From Prorocentrum cordatum (lineage: Eukaryota > Sar > Dinophyceae > Prorocentrales > Prorocentraceae), in the NCBI GenBank assembly GCA_963575745.1, contig CAUYUJ010016286.1, positions 124,001 through 188,000 on the forward strand: DNA of 64,000 bases. The letters are read 5' to 3'. The position numbers and the translations under genes were made by a program. Numbering within the stretch: the first letter of the stretch is position 1; every line of letters starts with the position of its first letter. The notes under the pieces are model-generated. The model worked only from the letters and a program-made list of their open reading frames with translations. It did no database searches and was not told the DNA's origin. This document shows, in pieces, positions 54,704 through 64,000 of this stretch.

Positions 54704-57700
54704 ACTCTTCCAATTTTGCGCAAACCGGCAAAATTCTCAGGAGTCTCCTCACCCCCGATGTGCTCGCCCACTTTTGCGGAGGCCACGGTCATCGGCAGAT
54801 CTAACCCCACACACAGCTGCTGCGCCACCTTCAAGAAGAACTCGAGCGCCTGCCGCTCCGGCCTCCCCTCCGCCAGCGCGCTCTCCGCTCGCACGTTCAC
54901 GACCCACTTGTCCATGCGCAGCGCACACCCACCGCGAACGTCTCCAAACGCGCCCTTCACCCTCCTAGCCTCCTTATCCAAGCTCTTGCGCAACCTCGGC
55001 GGCACCAGCCCGCCCAAGGCCTCTTTCACAGCGCTCAGGTGCAGGGGGCCCAAGCTCGGCTCCACGGAGTCGAACGCGCGCTCGTCCCACCGCCCGCACG
55101 CCGCCCACCGCTCCACTATCATGACAACGACACGAGACCGCAAATCCTCACCGCCATCTACGCACTCCCGCGACAAACGCGCAGCAGCAGCAACGGTCAA
55201 ACGCTCGCGCAAATCCTCCACCGAGTCAAGAGCTGCGAAGTCCTCTGCATGACCACCCGCCAGATCCCGCGCGGCACAACGTTCCCCTGGCGTCACGCAG
55301 CGCCCCCGCTTGCGGTCCAGAAGCCTGTCGGCCACGGCGGTCAGCATACGCCGCGCGACGTCGTCATTGCCCGCCTCGGCGACGACAGCTTCTGCCAGCG
55401 CAGACACACACGGCGGGCCCTCCTCCCCCCACAGCCAAGTGTCCTCATCCACCACCCTGTTCGCTCCTCTGAGCCTGTCCGCCTGCACCGCACGGACGAT
55501 AGACAGACGGTCCAGCAATCTCTCCGCCGCGCGTGCCTCGTCTGCGGTCCGCAGATCCGCCTCGCAATACCCATACTTCCGCAACGTTCCCGACGCGCGC
55601 GCCTCCAACCGCAGCTCGAAGCGTCGACGCTCCGGGAACGCGGTCGCATGCCTGACCCGCATAAAGTCCGCATACTCGGGCAAGTCCTCCTCGAACACCA
55701 AATCCCACGGATGCCTGACACGAGTCGTGGCGACGAAACCAATCCCAGCGACTGCCACGGTCTTCGCCGACATGTGCACGCGCACTTTCGCCAACGTCAT
55801 CCCCTGCGCCTTCCAGTGCGTCAATGCCCACGCCAGCTGCAGTGGATAATTCTCGCGCGAAACGCCCTCCTCCGTCGCGGACGACACCTTCTGCCTCCAG
55901 ATGGGCACCCACTTTTCGCGCACGGGGTCGTTCGGGAAGAAAGACCGCGGCACCCACTTCCGGCGCGCGGGGTCGTTCGAATCATTCTGCGCCTCTTTCC
56001 CAAGATCAACGTCGTCGAACTCGACGAAGACACAGATGGGCGCCTGCAGGTCCGGGCGTTCACCGTTGTGCGGATCCGCTCCATCCGGCCACATATATCC
56101 GCGCAACGTGCCCATCGCGCCGTTCATCAACCCCGCCTCGACCCACAGGTTCTGCGTCAGCAACACGCGGGCCCCTTCGCACACATGCAGCTCGTTCTCG
56201 ATTCCCCGGAAGTCGTCCGCCGCCATCTGGTCCGGCCGAGACGTGCTTCTCTCCTTCCTGTCGTGATAGGCACGCAGCGCCGCGATGGGCTTGTCACTCT
56301 CACCCGCAACCTGATACAGTCTCTCCAAGTTCACCCTATCCGCGCCACACGCACCCGAGGCCCGATCCTTCCTTCCATCCATCAGCAGCGGAGCCGTCTC
56401 GAAGGCTGCCAGCTCCACCCTGCCCTCCTTGGTCATCTGCCACACCGTCCTATTCCGGCGCCTCAACCACACATGATCGGACTGGTCCCACGTGCACTGC
56501 GCCATCCCCTTCGTCACCTCCAAAAATCGGCCGGCATCCCGCCGGTACTCCGCCTGCCGCTCGGTGGACAGACCCCCCCGATTACCACTCCATCTGTGCA
56601 CGCGGCGAAGAACGGCCACATCCTGGAACGTATTCCGCACGAAATTGCCAGTAGCCACCAATTTCTCCGTGCTCCAGGCATCATCCGGAGCCCGCTCAGC
56701 TCCCCGACGCTTATTCTTCCCATGACCCCCATACGCTCCCATCCGGTATAACGGATCATCGCCGATCGGCGGCGCCTGCTGCGGATCCCCAGCGAGAACG
56801 GCATCCTTCCCGCCGAGATAGACAGGCCTTCCCTCCTCCCCCACCCTGCCACCCTTTCCTTCCCGCCCGCGGACCGCAAGCTTCCCCGCCTTGCCAAGGG
56901 TATCCTGCACCTTGTACATGATCTTCCCCAACATCTGCCGCCCGATCATACTCATCTCGTCCAGCACAAACAGCCTCGCCTGTCGCAACCGCAGCTGCGT
57001 CCGTAAGAACCGATCACCGTCCCTCCTTTTCCATGGGCCACAATACCCCACTGGAACGCCGAACGCCCTATGCAGAGTGGTCGCGCCATACTTCAACTGA
57101 AACGACGCGCACCCAGTTGGAGCGGCAAGCAGACAGCAATTGCGAACCTCCTCCTCGATCTCTGGAGCAGAGCGCCGAATCTCTCGCAACCCACCGGCAG
57201 GGCCCGGCACCCGATCCGTTCTCACACGCGCAGCCGTCTGACGCGCCCACTGCCGCCTCGCTGCCACAAAACTTCGCACCGTGCGCGACTTCCCCGTACC
57301 AGCCACGCCCGTGACCATCAACCGGAGCGGATCATCTTCTGAATGGCGATCGTCCATGACGACGTCATGCGCAAACTTCTGCCAAGTATCCAGGTCTTCG
57401 CGACGAATGACCTCAACCCCGTCGCCGACGTCGGCATTGCCGCACCAGGCATCACGGAGCCTCTCGAGACGCTGTTTCTCCCCTGTGGGCACATTGCACG
57501 CCTCATCCAACCAATTGAAATCCTTGGGGTTTACCCGCACCCTGCCGCGCACATTATCCCGCGCAACATCCCCGAGGCGCACGTCGGCCGCCTGCACCGC
57601 AGGGCCCGCCGCGCTGACGCGCTCATCCGCTGGGCGGCGATCCCACTCGGACGCCTCCACCGCACCCGCGGCAACCTCCGCGCCCTCTCCTGGCCGCGGG

Positions 57701-58095
57701 TCGCGCAACACGGCGTCCTGGGGCTCCTCGTTGGGATCCTCATCAGCGCCCAGCACGAGTCTGTCCACAAGCTCCTCCACGTCCTCCCCCGACTCCGCCG
57801 CGTCGCTCTCCCTGTCACCATCGCCCTCCCTCAAGCCAGCATCAGACGCCTGCCCCCCCGCGTCGCCCGCCGCCTCGCCCACTCCCGAGCCACGCCCCTG
57901 CCGCCGCGCCTGGTGCCGAAGAACCATCTCGCGCCGCGTCCGGCTCAGCAGCTCCCGGTTGGAACTAGCCCCACCGGCCTCCAGGATCGCGCCAAGCACC
58001 TCCTTGTAGTACGGATTCGCACGCTCGAACTGCTCCACAACCCAGGCTGGCACCCACTGGCGGAGCATCGGGTCAGTCAGCATCTCCATCAACAT
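54682..58095 (-). CDS. Helitron PIF1-type DNA helicase region
   Basis: 1,137 codons. Superfamily-1B helicase motifs appear in order: Walker A GVAGTGKS (263-270), APTGCASFQLKYGATTLHRAF (motif Ia region, about 325-345), Walker B VLDEMSM (377-383), GDPQQAPPIGDDPLY (motif III, about 436-450), and near the C-terminal side ALTHWKAQGMTL and FVATTRVRHPWDL, matching the last conserved helicase motifs. It would unwind donor DNA during rolling-circle-type transposition. In Helitrons it is normally fused to Rep. Here the fusion is broken by one base at 58136-58142, and the first Met listed is not a true start because upstream in-frame codons (DQFWGY) look coding. The C-terminus is lost at an A4 run (54714-54717). 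Confidence 0.9.
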   Translation of the reverse strand: MLMEMLTDPMLRQWVPAWVVEQFERANPYYKEVLGAILEAGGASSNRELLSRTRREMVLRHQARRQGRGSGVGEAAGDAGGQASDAGLREGDGDRESDAAESGEDVEELVDRLVLGADEDPNEEPQDAVLRDPRPGEGAEVAAGAVEASEWDRRPADERVSAAGPAVQAADVRLGDVARDNVRGRVRVNPKDFNWLDEACNVPTGEKQRLERLRDAWCGNADVGDGVEVIRREDLDTWQKFAHDVVMDDRHSEDDPLRLMVTGVAGTGKSRTVRSFVAARRQWARQTAARVRTDRVPGPAGGLREIRRSAPEIEEEVRNCCLLAAPTGCASFQLKYGATTLHRAFGVPVGYCGPWKRRDGDRFLRTQLRLRQARLFVLDEMSMIGRQMLGKIMYKVQDTLGKAGKLAVRGREGKGGRVGEEGRPVYLGGKDAVLAGDPQQAPPIGDDPLYRMGAYGGHGKNKRRGAERAPDDAWSTEKLVATGNFVRNTFQDVAVLRRVHRWSGNRGGLSTERQAEYRRDAGRFLEVTKGMAQCTWDQSDHVWLRRRNRTVWQMTKEGRVELAAFETAPLLMDGRKDRASGACGADRVNLERLYQVAGESDKPIAALRAYHDRKERSTSRPDQMAADDFRGIENELHVCEGARVLLTQNLWVEAGLMNGAMGTLRGYMWPDGADPHNGERPDLQAPICVFVEFDDVDLGKEAQNDSNDPARRKWVPRSFFPNDPVREKWVPIWRQKVSSATEEGVSRENYPLQLAWALTHWKAQGMTLAKVRVHMSAKTVAVAGIGFVATTRVRHPWDLVFEEDLPEYADFMRVRHATAFPERRRFELRLEARASGTLRKYGYCEADLRTADEARAAERLLDRLSIVRAVQADRLRGANRVVDEDTWLWGEEGPPCVSALAEAVVAEAGNDDVARRMLTAVADRLLDRKRGRCVTPGERCAARDLAGGHAEDFAALDSVEDLRERLTVAAAARLSRECVDGGEDLRSRVVVMIVERWAACGRWDERAFDSVEPSLGPLHLSAVKEALGGLVPPRLRKSLDKEARRVKGAFGDVRGGCALRMDKWVVNVRAESALAEGRPERQALEFFLKVAQQLCVGLDLPMTVASAKVGEHIGGEETPENFAGLRKIGRVCGMRTA

Positions 58096-61000
58096 GTACC
58101 CCCAGAACTGATCTGTCCTGCCCCATCCAGGCTCTCCCCCCCGACTTGAACCACAGGTCCTGCACGCCTAGGAGCCGGTCGCCCCCAGCATCTGGAACGA
58201 ACTCCGTAGCCCCAATGCACACCTCTGGCACAGGTCGGACATCCCGCCGCATCTCCGCCTCGATCATGGCCCGCCGGTCCTCCGTCGCCATGTGCCGCCA
58301 GTGAGCAATGACATTCGCCCGCGCGCCCGCCTCGTGGCAAGCGTGGTCCACATTCGCACACTCCGCGTTATAGCCCGGCGTTACCTGCAGGCACACCGCT
58401 GGATTCCCGCGCTTCAACTTCCCTCGGTACACGGCGTACTTCCAGTAGACCTCGAACAGCGAGACATCGCGCACCTCCTCCTCCGTAATAGACAAATCGC
58501 CCCTGGCGCGCTGCCAACGCGCAAACTCCAGGCGCTTGTCGAACTTGTCCACTTTACTATCCCAGTGGACCGGCACGTCCTCCGCCTTGCCCCGCAGCGC
58601 GGATGCAGGCTTCAGGGCACGTGCGCCCGTAGTGTTCAGGGTCACGACAGGCATCATGGACAGGACCATAGGCAAGCGCAACCCCAGCAGCGCCACCTCG
58701 TAACAGTGGTAGTCCCGGTCACCGAGCATCCGAGCGAAAAACTTTTGAATCGAGCGACGGAGGAAGTCCGTGCCTTCACCCTCTGGAACATACGCGCAGA
58801 CCTCGTTGACGGCGTCGTCGAGGACCTCTTTGATATTCCGCGAGCCCTTGGGCGCCTTCGTCGCATATTTGGTGACTTTCTCCTCGACGGCCCATAGGTT
58901 CAGGACGGGGCGCCAATCGATGTCCCCCATGTTGGCCAGGAGCACGTGCTCCTCGTAACTGTTGCAGAGCCTGTCGTTCCTCGGGAACACCGCCCGCCCA
59001 TGGCCCTCCCTGCGCCCCCTCTCCATGCGGAACGGCCTTGACCCAACGCGGCCCCACCTCTCGCGCGGAAAATCATACCGGCAGAACACGCACCCCTCCT
59101 TTCCGCGAGCACACGCATGAACACCGAGCTTAGGCGGCCCCATGCCATGCTTCGTGTGGCGCGCGACCCTGTTCACCAGCGCGGACACCAGTCTCCGAAC
59201 GGGCTGCACGTCCACCTTCCCTGCTGCCTGGGACTGAAAGGTCTCGTCCAGGACCTTCCGCACATTCAAGCACTCCAGCGCAGACGCAGGCACGCTCCGC
59301 ACCGCCCGGCCCTCCGACGTCGCGCCAGCGGCCTGGTCTTGCATCTCCACGTCAACGTCGAAGGCGCCAACATCGTCGTCCCACGTGTACCTGCACGCGC
59401 CCGCGTCATCGTAGCAAGGGTTCCACTCCGACACCACGTGCCCGAAGAACTCATAGAACCGCTTCTCCAGAACGCTCTGAAGCGAAACATTCTCGTGCTC
59501 TGGCTTCAGCACACCGAAATCAACAGCAGCACCCGCCAGGCGCTGCACGCGGACCCCAGTGGGAACACCTGCAAGCCTCGGCCCCCGAACTGCGCCAGCG
59601 TCCTGCGCGCCATCACCGTCCTCACCGCCCTCCACAGAACTGCCACCCTGCGCGTCTACAGGCGCGGCAGCGATCTCTGGCACGACACGCTCGAACGCCA
59701 CATCCCGCTCGTCCCCGCGACCGCGCGCACCCTCATCAACATCCACGCTTACCAACCACCCACGATCCACCAGCGCGTCGAGCAGCGCAGACGCCCTACC
59801 CACGAACTCATCCTCACGGTCGCCCGCGGCATCCTCACTCCCAGACCCCGAAGCAGCTGAGCCCTCACCCCCACGACCCCCAGATGCACGCCCGACTGGC
59901 CGGCCAGCAGCGGCGCGCAGCACCTGCCCCAGGGCCGCGAGAGCAGCAGCACGACGCTTCCGCTCCAGCGGCAGCCAGGCCAGCGAACCTGCCTCGAGCA
60001 CGGGCAGGCATGCCGCCACGTCGCTGACCACGCTCGGCGGGAGCATGTCACCCTCTCCGTCCACGTCGGCACGCACCCGCGCAACCTCAGGCCCGGGCAG
60101 CCCCACGCTGAACCCGTGGTAGTGCAGATTTCCGCCCGCGCCGCACTCCGCCCTGGCCATCGCCATGTACTTGAACTGGTCTGAGTGCGGCAGCACTGCT
60201 GGCATCACCATCCGCATGTTCAACTCCACTCGCAAGGCCATCATGTACGCCACCAGGTCCGGGTTGCCCCGCGCGAAACGGAAGCGCTCCTCTCGCCCGT
60301 CGCCGACCCAATCTCCCAGGGCACGGTCTCCCACCGCCCGCGCCCCTGGACCTCCCCCCATGCGCTGAATGTCATACGCGGCATTGTAGAACGGGTTCTG
60401 TGTCCACCAGATCGACGGGTGCCGGCCGAGACCGACGACATCCGGCACGAGCGGCCGCCTGCGCTGGGCCCGCCCGTTCCCCGCAGGCATGTCCATCTCG
60501 CGCAGGAACCGCCTGCCCACACGCTCAGCGCCGTCCGCAAGAGAGCCGTCGACCCAGGGCGGGTGCCAGGACAAGTGCTTAACGGTACTCTGCAGCTTCT
60601 TGGACTCATAAGACCAGTGCATCGTGGTCGACGGCACGTCGCGCCCCACGTTCGCCAGCTGGCCCACCAAAATCCGCACGCGGTCCTCGCTCTCCAGGAT
60701 TTGCCGGAGCCCGCCCTTGGTCATCACGCTGGGGCCCTGGACCGCGAGACCCGCCCGCCTGTACATGGTCCGATACACGCCAAAGCCCTTGGCCCTGGCC
60801 TCGTTCAGGAGCAGCACGTTCACCATGGCCCACATCACACGCTGCCCTCGCGGGCCACCCACGAACTGCCCCGCGCGGTAGCGCATCAGGTGCTGCTCCC
60901 ACTCCTGCACGGAAACCCGTCGGGGGCGGTCCTCGAAGAGGTCGCCAATGCCCATCGGGAACTCCAACGGGAACGCCCTCGCGAAGCGACCGAAGGAGCG

Positions 61001-64000
61001 CGCTGGGATCGGGTCCTCACTCTGGCCAGGCCACCCGTAAATCATCCGCCCCCCCGTCTGACCGACCGCCTCGTCTTCGTCAAACTCCGGCAAATTCTCC
61101 TCCACGCATCCGGTATCCCTGTCCTGGGCGGCTCCCACAAACTTGCCGGCCATGGCCAGCTCCAGCATCACCTCGTCCAGAACCGCCTCCGGAATCACGT
61201 CCCCATGCGAGCCCGCGAACGGCCCCCTCACCCGCGGCCGCATCCACTCCACCAGAAACTCAACGCGCACGCACTCCACGGGCATCCGATCCCTCTGCAC
61301 GGACACCACTTTGCTCTCCCCCCGCGCCGCGTCGAGCAGGCGTCCGAACAAGTCCTCCGTCGTCTCATCATCGCCAAACTTGAGCCCCCCCGAGTGGCCC
61401 TCCGCCTCTGGCTGCAGCCCCGCCCACCACCGCTGCACAGCCCCGCCGTACACGAACTGCGCCTTGTCGAGCCATGCACTGAACACGTCGTGATCCACGG
61501 CCATGGCCTCGTCTCCGTCCCCGACATCGAAATCATTATCATTGGCATCCTCGGCATCATCGTCGGCCGCGGCCTCAGCGCCGCCGTCGCCACTCTGCGC
61601 GCCGTCGCCATCGCGGCCTGTCGTCTCGCGCCCAGCCTCATCGCGCGGCCCTACGAAGTGCACGTCAAAGCCAGCGGCAATGAACTGGCGCGGCGCGACG
61701 ACGTCGACGCCTGACAGACCGCAATCCCTGGACATAGCCTCGACCCGCGTCACCGGCCCGGGCACCTCCGGTTCCCATGCCTCGTACCCCGACAGCACGG
61801 CGGCGTCCTCGCCCGCTCTCGGCGCATAGCACCTGATGATCTCGTCGTCTGGCAGCACGTCAAACAGGCGCGGGTCGCAATACTTGTGCATGGGCTCCTC
61901 CGCAGTCCCGCCCAGGCGCCAGGGGCCGCACGTGCCGGCAAACGCGCACAGCGCCCGCAGCACGTGCCCACAGTAGCGCCAGCGCACGTGCAGCCCCTCG
62001 ACCACCTCCTTCCCAAAACCCACATTCCGCCGCAACATCAGGCTGAAGGGCACTTTCCTCGGGTGCCAGGGCAGCACCACCCGCGGCTCCACGTTCTCCT
62101 GAAGCTCCTTCCCCCGGCCGCCATGATCGTAGTCGATGAGCACCTCCCCGTTGAGTAGCACCTCTGCGACACGCCCGGGAAACACCAGGCGCCCACAGAT
62201 GTCCACGCCGAAGCGCTGCCGCTCCTCGTCAGTGCTGACCGCAGCCATGCGCTCGGGGCGCTGCGGGTCGTCGGGGCGCTCGCCGGGCCCCCGCACCGAG
62301 TTCACGCGGTCCCCGACGCGGAACCCCTTCATCAGCTCGTGGCGCCGCGCGAACCCAGCCACGTCCTGCGGGAACGAGATGATGTTCTTGCGGTACTTGC
62401 GCAGCCCCGTCCGGGACACGGTGGCCAGGTGCACCTGCATGTGGCCCAGGGCAATTAGCAAGCCCTCCATGAGCGTGGCCTGATCGAACAGCTCGCGGAG
62501 GTCATCGGAGGGGAAACGGAAGCACGGGTCCATATGGTTCTGCGCAGTACGGAGACCCACCACCTGATACAAGTCGTCCTCCGTGGGCGCGGCCGCCGCC
62601 TGCTTGTCCAGGTCCCGCCTGCACCGCATGCACACGCCCGCGCACTCCAGAGCGAAGCCGTCCGGCGGGTCGCTCGGCGGCACCTCGTCCCACTCGGCCA
62701 CCTCCGCACTGCACGCAGCCAGCCCGTCCCCGCCGCGCCGCCGCAGCAGCATCTCCTCCGCGAGCTGGTCCGGCGGCTCGAAGGCAGGGTGGAACGCCGG
62801 GAACCGCTCCTGGCACTCGTGGCACGTGAACTTCACCATGCGCGTCAGGATCGCCTGCGCCGCCTGCACAGCCCGAACGGACGCGTCGCGCAGCTGCACG
62901 TCGTACTTCGCCACGCGCAGCGGCACCGTCTTCAGCGCCAGCAGCATGCACTTCTGGTGAGCATCTCCTGCAGCCAAGCGCGCGCGGTGGTCCACGTGCC
63001 CCCCGAGGCGCTCACGCAAACGCGACTTCGGACGAAACTCCCAGTGCTCCGACTCTGGCGCAGATCCAAACGCAAACGACTCTGCGACGGCCGACTCGGC
63101 AGCCTCCGACAGCCTTCCAGGTGCCCATCTGGTCCGAATCACTGCCCGCAGATCATTCCCGTATCGACCACGCTTCTTCGCCGGACGCCCTCGACCACGC
63201 CCCGCACGTCCTGCCCCCCGCAGACCCTGACCAGCCTGCTGCAGCGCATCGAGGCCTTCTTTGGCGGTGCGCTCACCTGCACGGGCCTCGGCCAGCAGTC
63301 CCGCCACCCCTACATCCTCCTGCAGCTGGCCAACCCAGACGCGGCCGGGATTCTCCCCCTCCTCCGCCCTGCGCTCGCGCGGCCCCTGCCCCCGCCACCA
63401 CGCCCCCGCCATGTCCGCTGGCTCCCGCCAGCCGGCAGGCCGCTCCACGGGCAACACAACCACGTCGTCGTCCGGCACCACGTTCGCTGCGAACCCAGCC
63501 GCGACCCGCGACTCGCGCTGCCACAGAGCACGAAAGTCATCGGCGTCGCCTCCGCGCGGCTCATCGCAGCACCGCACAGCCCGCCACTGCGTCGCGCCGC
63601 CCTCAACCACGACGGGCGTCTGCAACATGCTACACTCGAAGCGCACCCGGGGCCATTCCGAGCGACGCCGGGAATCCTCCTCCACGGCAATCTCCTCCCA
63701 GGAGGAACGCTCTTCGCTCGGGCAACGACCACGCGCGCGATCCACCAGCTCCAGCAGCACTCTCCCGAACCGCCCTGGCCGCCCAGGCTCCATCAGCGCA
63801 CCCCACAACGCGTCGCCGTCCGACCCCTGGATCCGCACGCTCGCTGGGTTGCAACCGCGCCGCGACAGCAGGTACTCACGCACGGCATGCACCAGATCCG
63901 GCAGCCGCCTCTCCTTCAGGTGTGGCACGGACGCCACTGCCCACGCGCGCGCATGCCCACCCCCGCCACGAGGCAACCCAGAGCGGCGCGACGCGCGCCC
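58073..64000 (-). CDS. Helitron Rep (HUH replicase) region, 5' open
   Basis: Numbered from the codon at 63976 (TTG, not a true start); the frame is open to the window edge, so the N-terminus is missing. A CHEC..CMRC zinc-binding region and IALGHMQVHLATVSR..IISFPQDVAGF (DUF6570-like, common before Helitron Rep) precede the Helitron-like N domain. The HUH metal-binding motif is LHYHGFSVG (His1285, His1287). The tyrosine motif reads EEKVTKYATKAPKGS: Tyr1704 is kept, but the partner tyrosine four residues earlier is Lys1700. The frame is lost at a G7 run (58136-58142). With one G fewer it continues as WGRTDQFWGYMLMEM into the helicase ORF. Confidence 0.85.
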   Translation of the reverse strand, partial: GRASRRSGLPRGGGGHARAWAVASVPHLKERRLPDLVHAVREYLLSRRGCNPASVRIQGSDGDALWGALMEPGRPGRFGRVLLELVDRARGRCPSEERSSWEEIAVEEDSRRRSEWPRVRFECSMLQTPVVVEGGATQWRAVRCCDEPRGGDADDFRALWQRESRVAAGFAANVVPDDDVVVLPVERPAGWREPADMAGAWWRGQGPRERRAEEGENPGRVWVGQLQEDVGVAGLLAEARAGERTAKEGLDALQQAGQGLRGAGRAGRGRGRPAKKRGRYGNDLRAVIRTRWAPGRLSEAAESAVAESFAFGSAPESEHWEFRPKSRLRERLGGHVDHRARLAAGDAHQKCMLLALKTVPLRVAKYDVQLRDASVRAVQAAQAILTRMVKFTCHECQERFPAFHPAFEPPDQLAEEMLLRRRGGDGLAACSAEVAEWDEVPPSDPPDGFALECAGVCMRCRRDLDKQAAAAPTEDDLYQVVGLRTAQNHMDPCFRFPSDDLRELFDQATLMEGLLIALGHMQVHLATVSRTGLRKYRKNIISFPQDVAGFARRHELMKGFRVGDRVNSVRGPGERPDDPQRPERMAAVSTDEERQRFGVDICGRLVFPGRVAEVLLNGEVLIDYDHGGRGKELQENVEPRVVLPWHPRKVPFSLMLRRNVGFGKEVVEGLHVRWRYCGHVLRALCAFAGTCGPWRLGGTAEEPMHKYCDPRLFDVLPDDEIIRCYAPRAGEDAAVLSGYEAWEPEVPGPVTRVEAMSRDCGLSGVDVVAPRQFIAAGFDVHFVGPRDEAGRETTGRDGDGAQSGDGGAEAAADDDAEDANDNDFDVGDGDEAMAVDHDVFSAWLDKAQFVYGGAVQRWWAGLQPEAEGHSGGLKFGDDETTEDLFGRLLDAARGESKVVSVQRDRMPVECVRVEFLVEWMRPRVRGPFAGSHGDVIPEAVLDEVMLELAMAGKFVGAAQDRDTGCVEENLPEFDEDEAVGQTGGRMIYGWPGQSEDPIPARSFGRFARAFPLEFPMGIGDLFEDRPRRVSVQEWEQHLMRYRAGQFVGGPRGQRVMWAMVNVLLLNEARAKGFGVYRTMYRRAGLAVQGPSVMTKGGLRQILESEDRVRILVGQLANVGRDVPSTTMHWSYESKKLQSTVKHLSWHPPWVDGSLADGAERVGRRFLREMDMPAGNGRAQRRRPLVPDVVGLGRHPSIWWTQNPFYNAAYDIQRMGGGPGARAVGDRALGDWVGDGREERFRFARGNPDLVAYMMALRVELNMRMVMPAVLPHSDQFKYMAMARAECGAGGNLHYHGFSVGLPGPEVARVRADVDGEGDMLPPSVVSDVAACLPVLEAGSLAWLPLERKRRAAALAALGQVLRAAAGRPVGRASGGRGGEGSAASGSGSEDAAGDREDEFVGRASALLDALVDRGWLVSVDVDEGARGRGDERDVAFERVVPEIAAAPVDAQGGSSVEGGEDGDGAQDAGAVRGPRLAGVPTGVRVQRLAGAAVDFGVLKPEHENVSLQSVLEKRFYEFFGHVVSEWNPCYDDAGACRYTWDDDVGAFDVDVEMQDQAAGATSEGRAVRSVPASALECLNVRKVLDETFQSQAAGKVDVQPVRRLVSALVNRVARHTKHGMGPPKLGVHACARGKEGCVFCRYDFPRERWGRVGSRPFRMERGRREGHGRAVFPRNDRLCNSYEEHVLLANMGDIDWRPVLNLWAVEEKVTKYATKAPKGSRNIKEVLDDAVNEVCAYVPEGEGTDFLRRSIQKFFARMLGDRDYHCYEVALLGLRLPMVLSMMPVVTLNTTGARALKPASALRGKAEDVPVHWDSKVDKFDKRLEFARWQRARGDLSITEEEVRDVSLFEVYWKYAVYRGKLKRGNPAVCLQVTPGYNAECANVDHACHEAGARANVIAHWRHMATEDRRAMIEAEMRRDVRPVPEVCIGATEFVPDAGGDRLLGVQDLWFKSGGRAWMGQDRSVLGVHVDGDAD

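Larger units (their letters stand above)
50981..64000 (-). mobile_element. Giant Helitron-type element (Rep-helicase-EEP-USP), partial
   Basis: Minus-strand element whose coding part fills 13 kb and continues beyond the window's right edge. Domain order: DUF6570-like zinc region, HUH Rep, PIF1-type helicase, EEP endonuclease, USP-type protease, long Gly/Ala/Arg-rich tail. Rep-helicase fusion defines Helitrons, and a C-terminal AP-type endonuclease is known from Helentron-like members. The termini are not visible: the 5' end is outside the window and I cannot identify a 3' hairpin below 50981. Long, otherwise undamaged frames suggest recent activity or assembly errors at the two breaks. Confidence 0.85.

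Overview
The window looks like dinoflagellate nuclear DNA. The best evidence is a 22-nt match, with one mismatch, to the conserved dinoflagellate spliced leader on the minus strand at 40509-40530, exactly at the 5' side of a retrotransposon ORF. Other support: GC-rich, repeat-saturated sequence; several LINE and Helitron ORFs; introns built from terminal-inverted-repeat (TIR) elements; an assembly gap of 100 N. Host genes are few. All clear protein-coding signal lies on the minus strand.

Layout. 1-2975: almost nothing recognisable except a partial spliced-leader relict (1283-1304) and a TIR element (1442-1639). 2976-20400: a mosaic of tandem and dispersed repeats (18-, 24-, 16-, 34-, 68-, 90-, ~103-, ~265-, ~373-bp units, and a pervasive GGCCTCTTGGG-type repeat in both orientations), with large local duplications. 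21179-22994: short hairpin/TIR elements. 23133-24424: a host gene for a secreted, membrane-anchored endonuclease/exonuclease/phosphatase (EEP) protein, interrupted by a 170-nt TIR element that splices out in frame. 24868-26680: satellite, gap and microsatellites. 26706-29917: a nested fold-back element of clearly lower GC. 31340-35690: a decayed LINE (EEP, RT, RNase H with permuted motif order). 35700-40530: a second LINE, 3'-truncated, with its 5' end marked by the spliced-leader relict. 40811-42900: two MITE copies and repeats. 43130-43933: long ATG and GGAAT microsatellites. 44554-46737 (perhaps further): a one-domain voltage-gated-type cation channel whose proposed introns are also TIR elements. 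47230-50650: low-complexity DNA and copies of a repeat also found at 30475. 50981-64000 and beyond: a very large Helitron-type element.

The Helitron encodes, in order, a Rep/HUH replicase, a PIF1-type helicase, an EEP endonuclease and a USP-type (C19) cysteine protease. The three long ORFs are in different frames but overlap by only about 22 nt. At each junction a one-base change in a homopolymer (G7 at 58136-58142, A4 at 54714-54717, minus-strand sense) would make the reading frame continuous, giving one polypeptide of more than 4,300 residues. The most novel points are this Rep-helicase-EEP-USP fusion, the apparent loss of the first catalytic tyrosine in its Rep domain, the circularly permuted RNase H of the 31-35 kb LINE, and introns made entirely of TIR elements (introner-like) in both host genes.

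Limits: everything is read by eye, with no alignments run. Repeat boundaries are approximate to about 10 bp, and intron calls rest on frame and splice-site agreement, not on transcripts.
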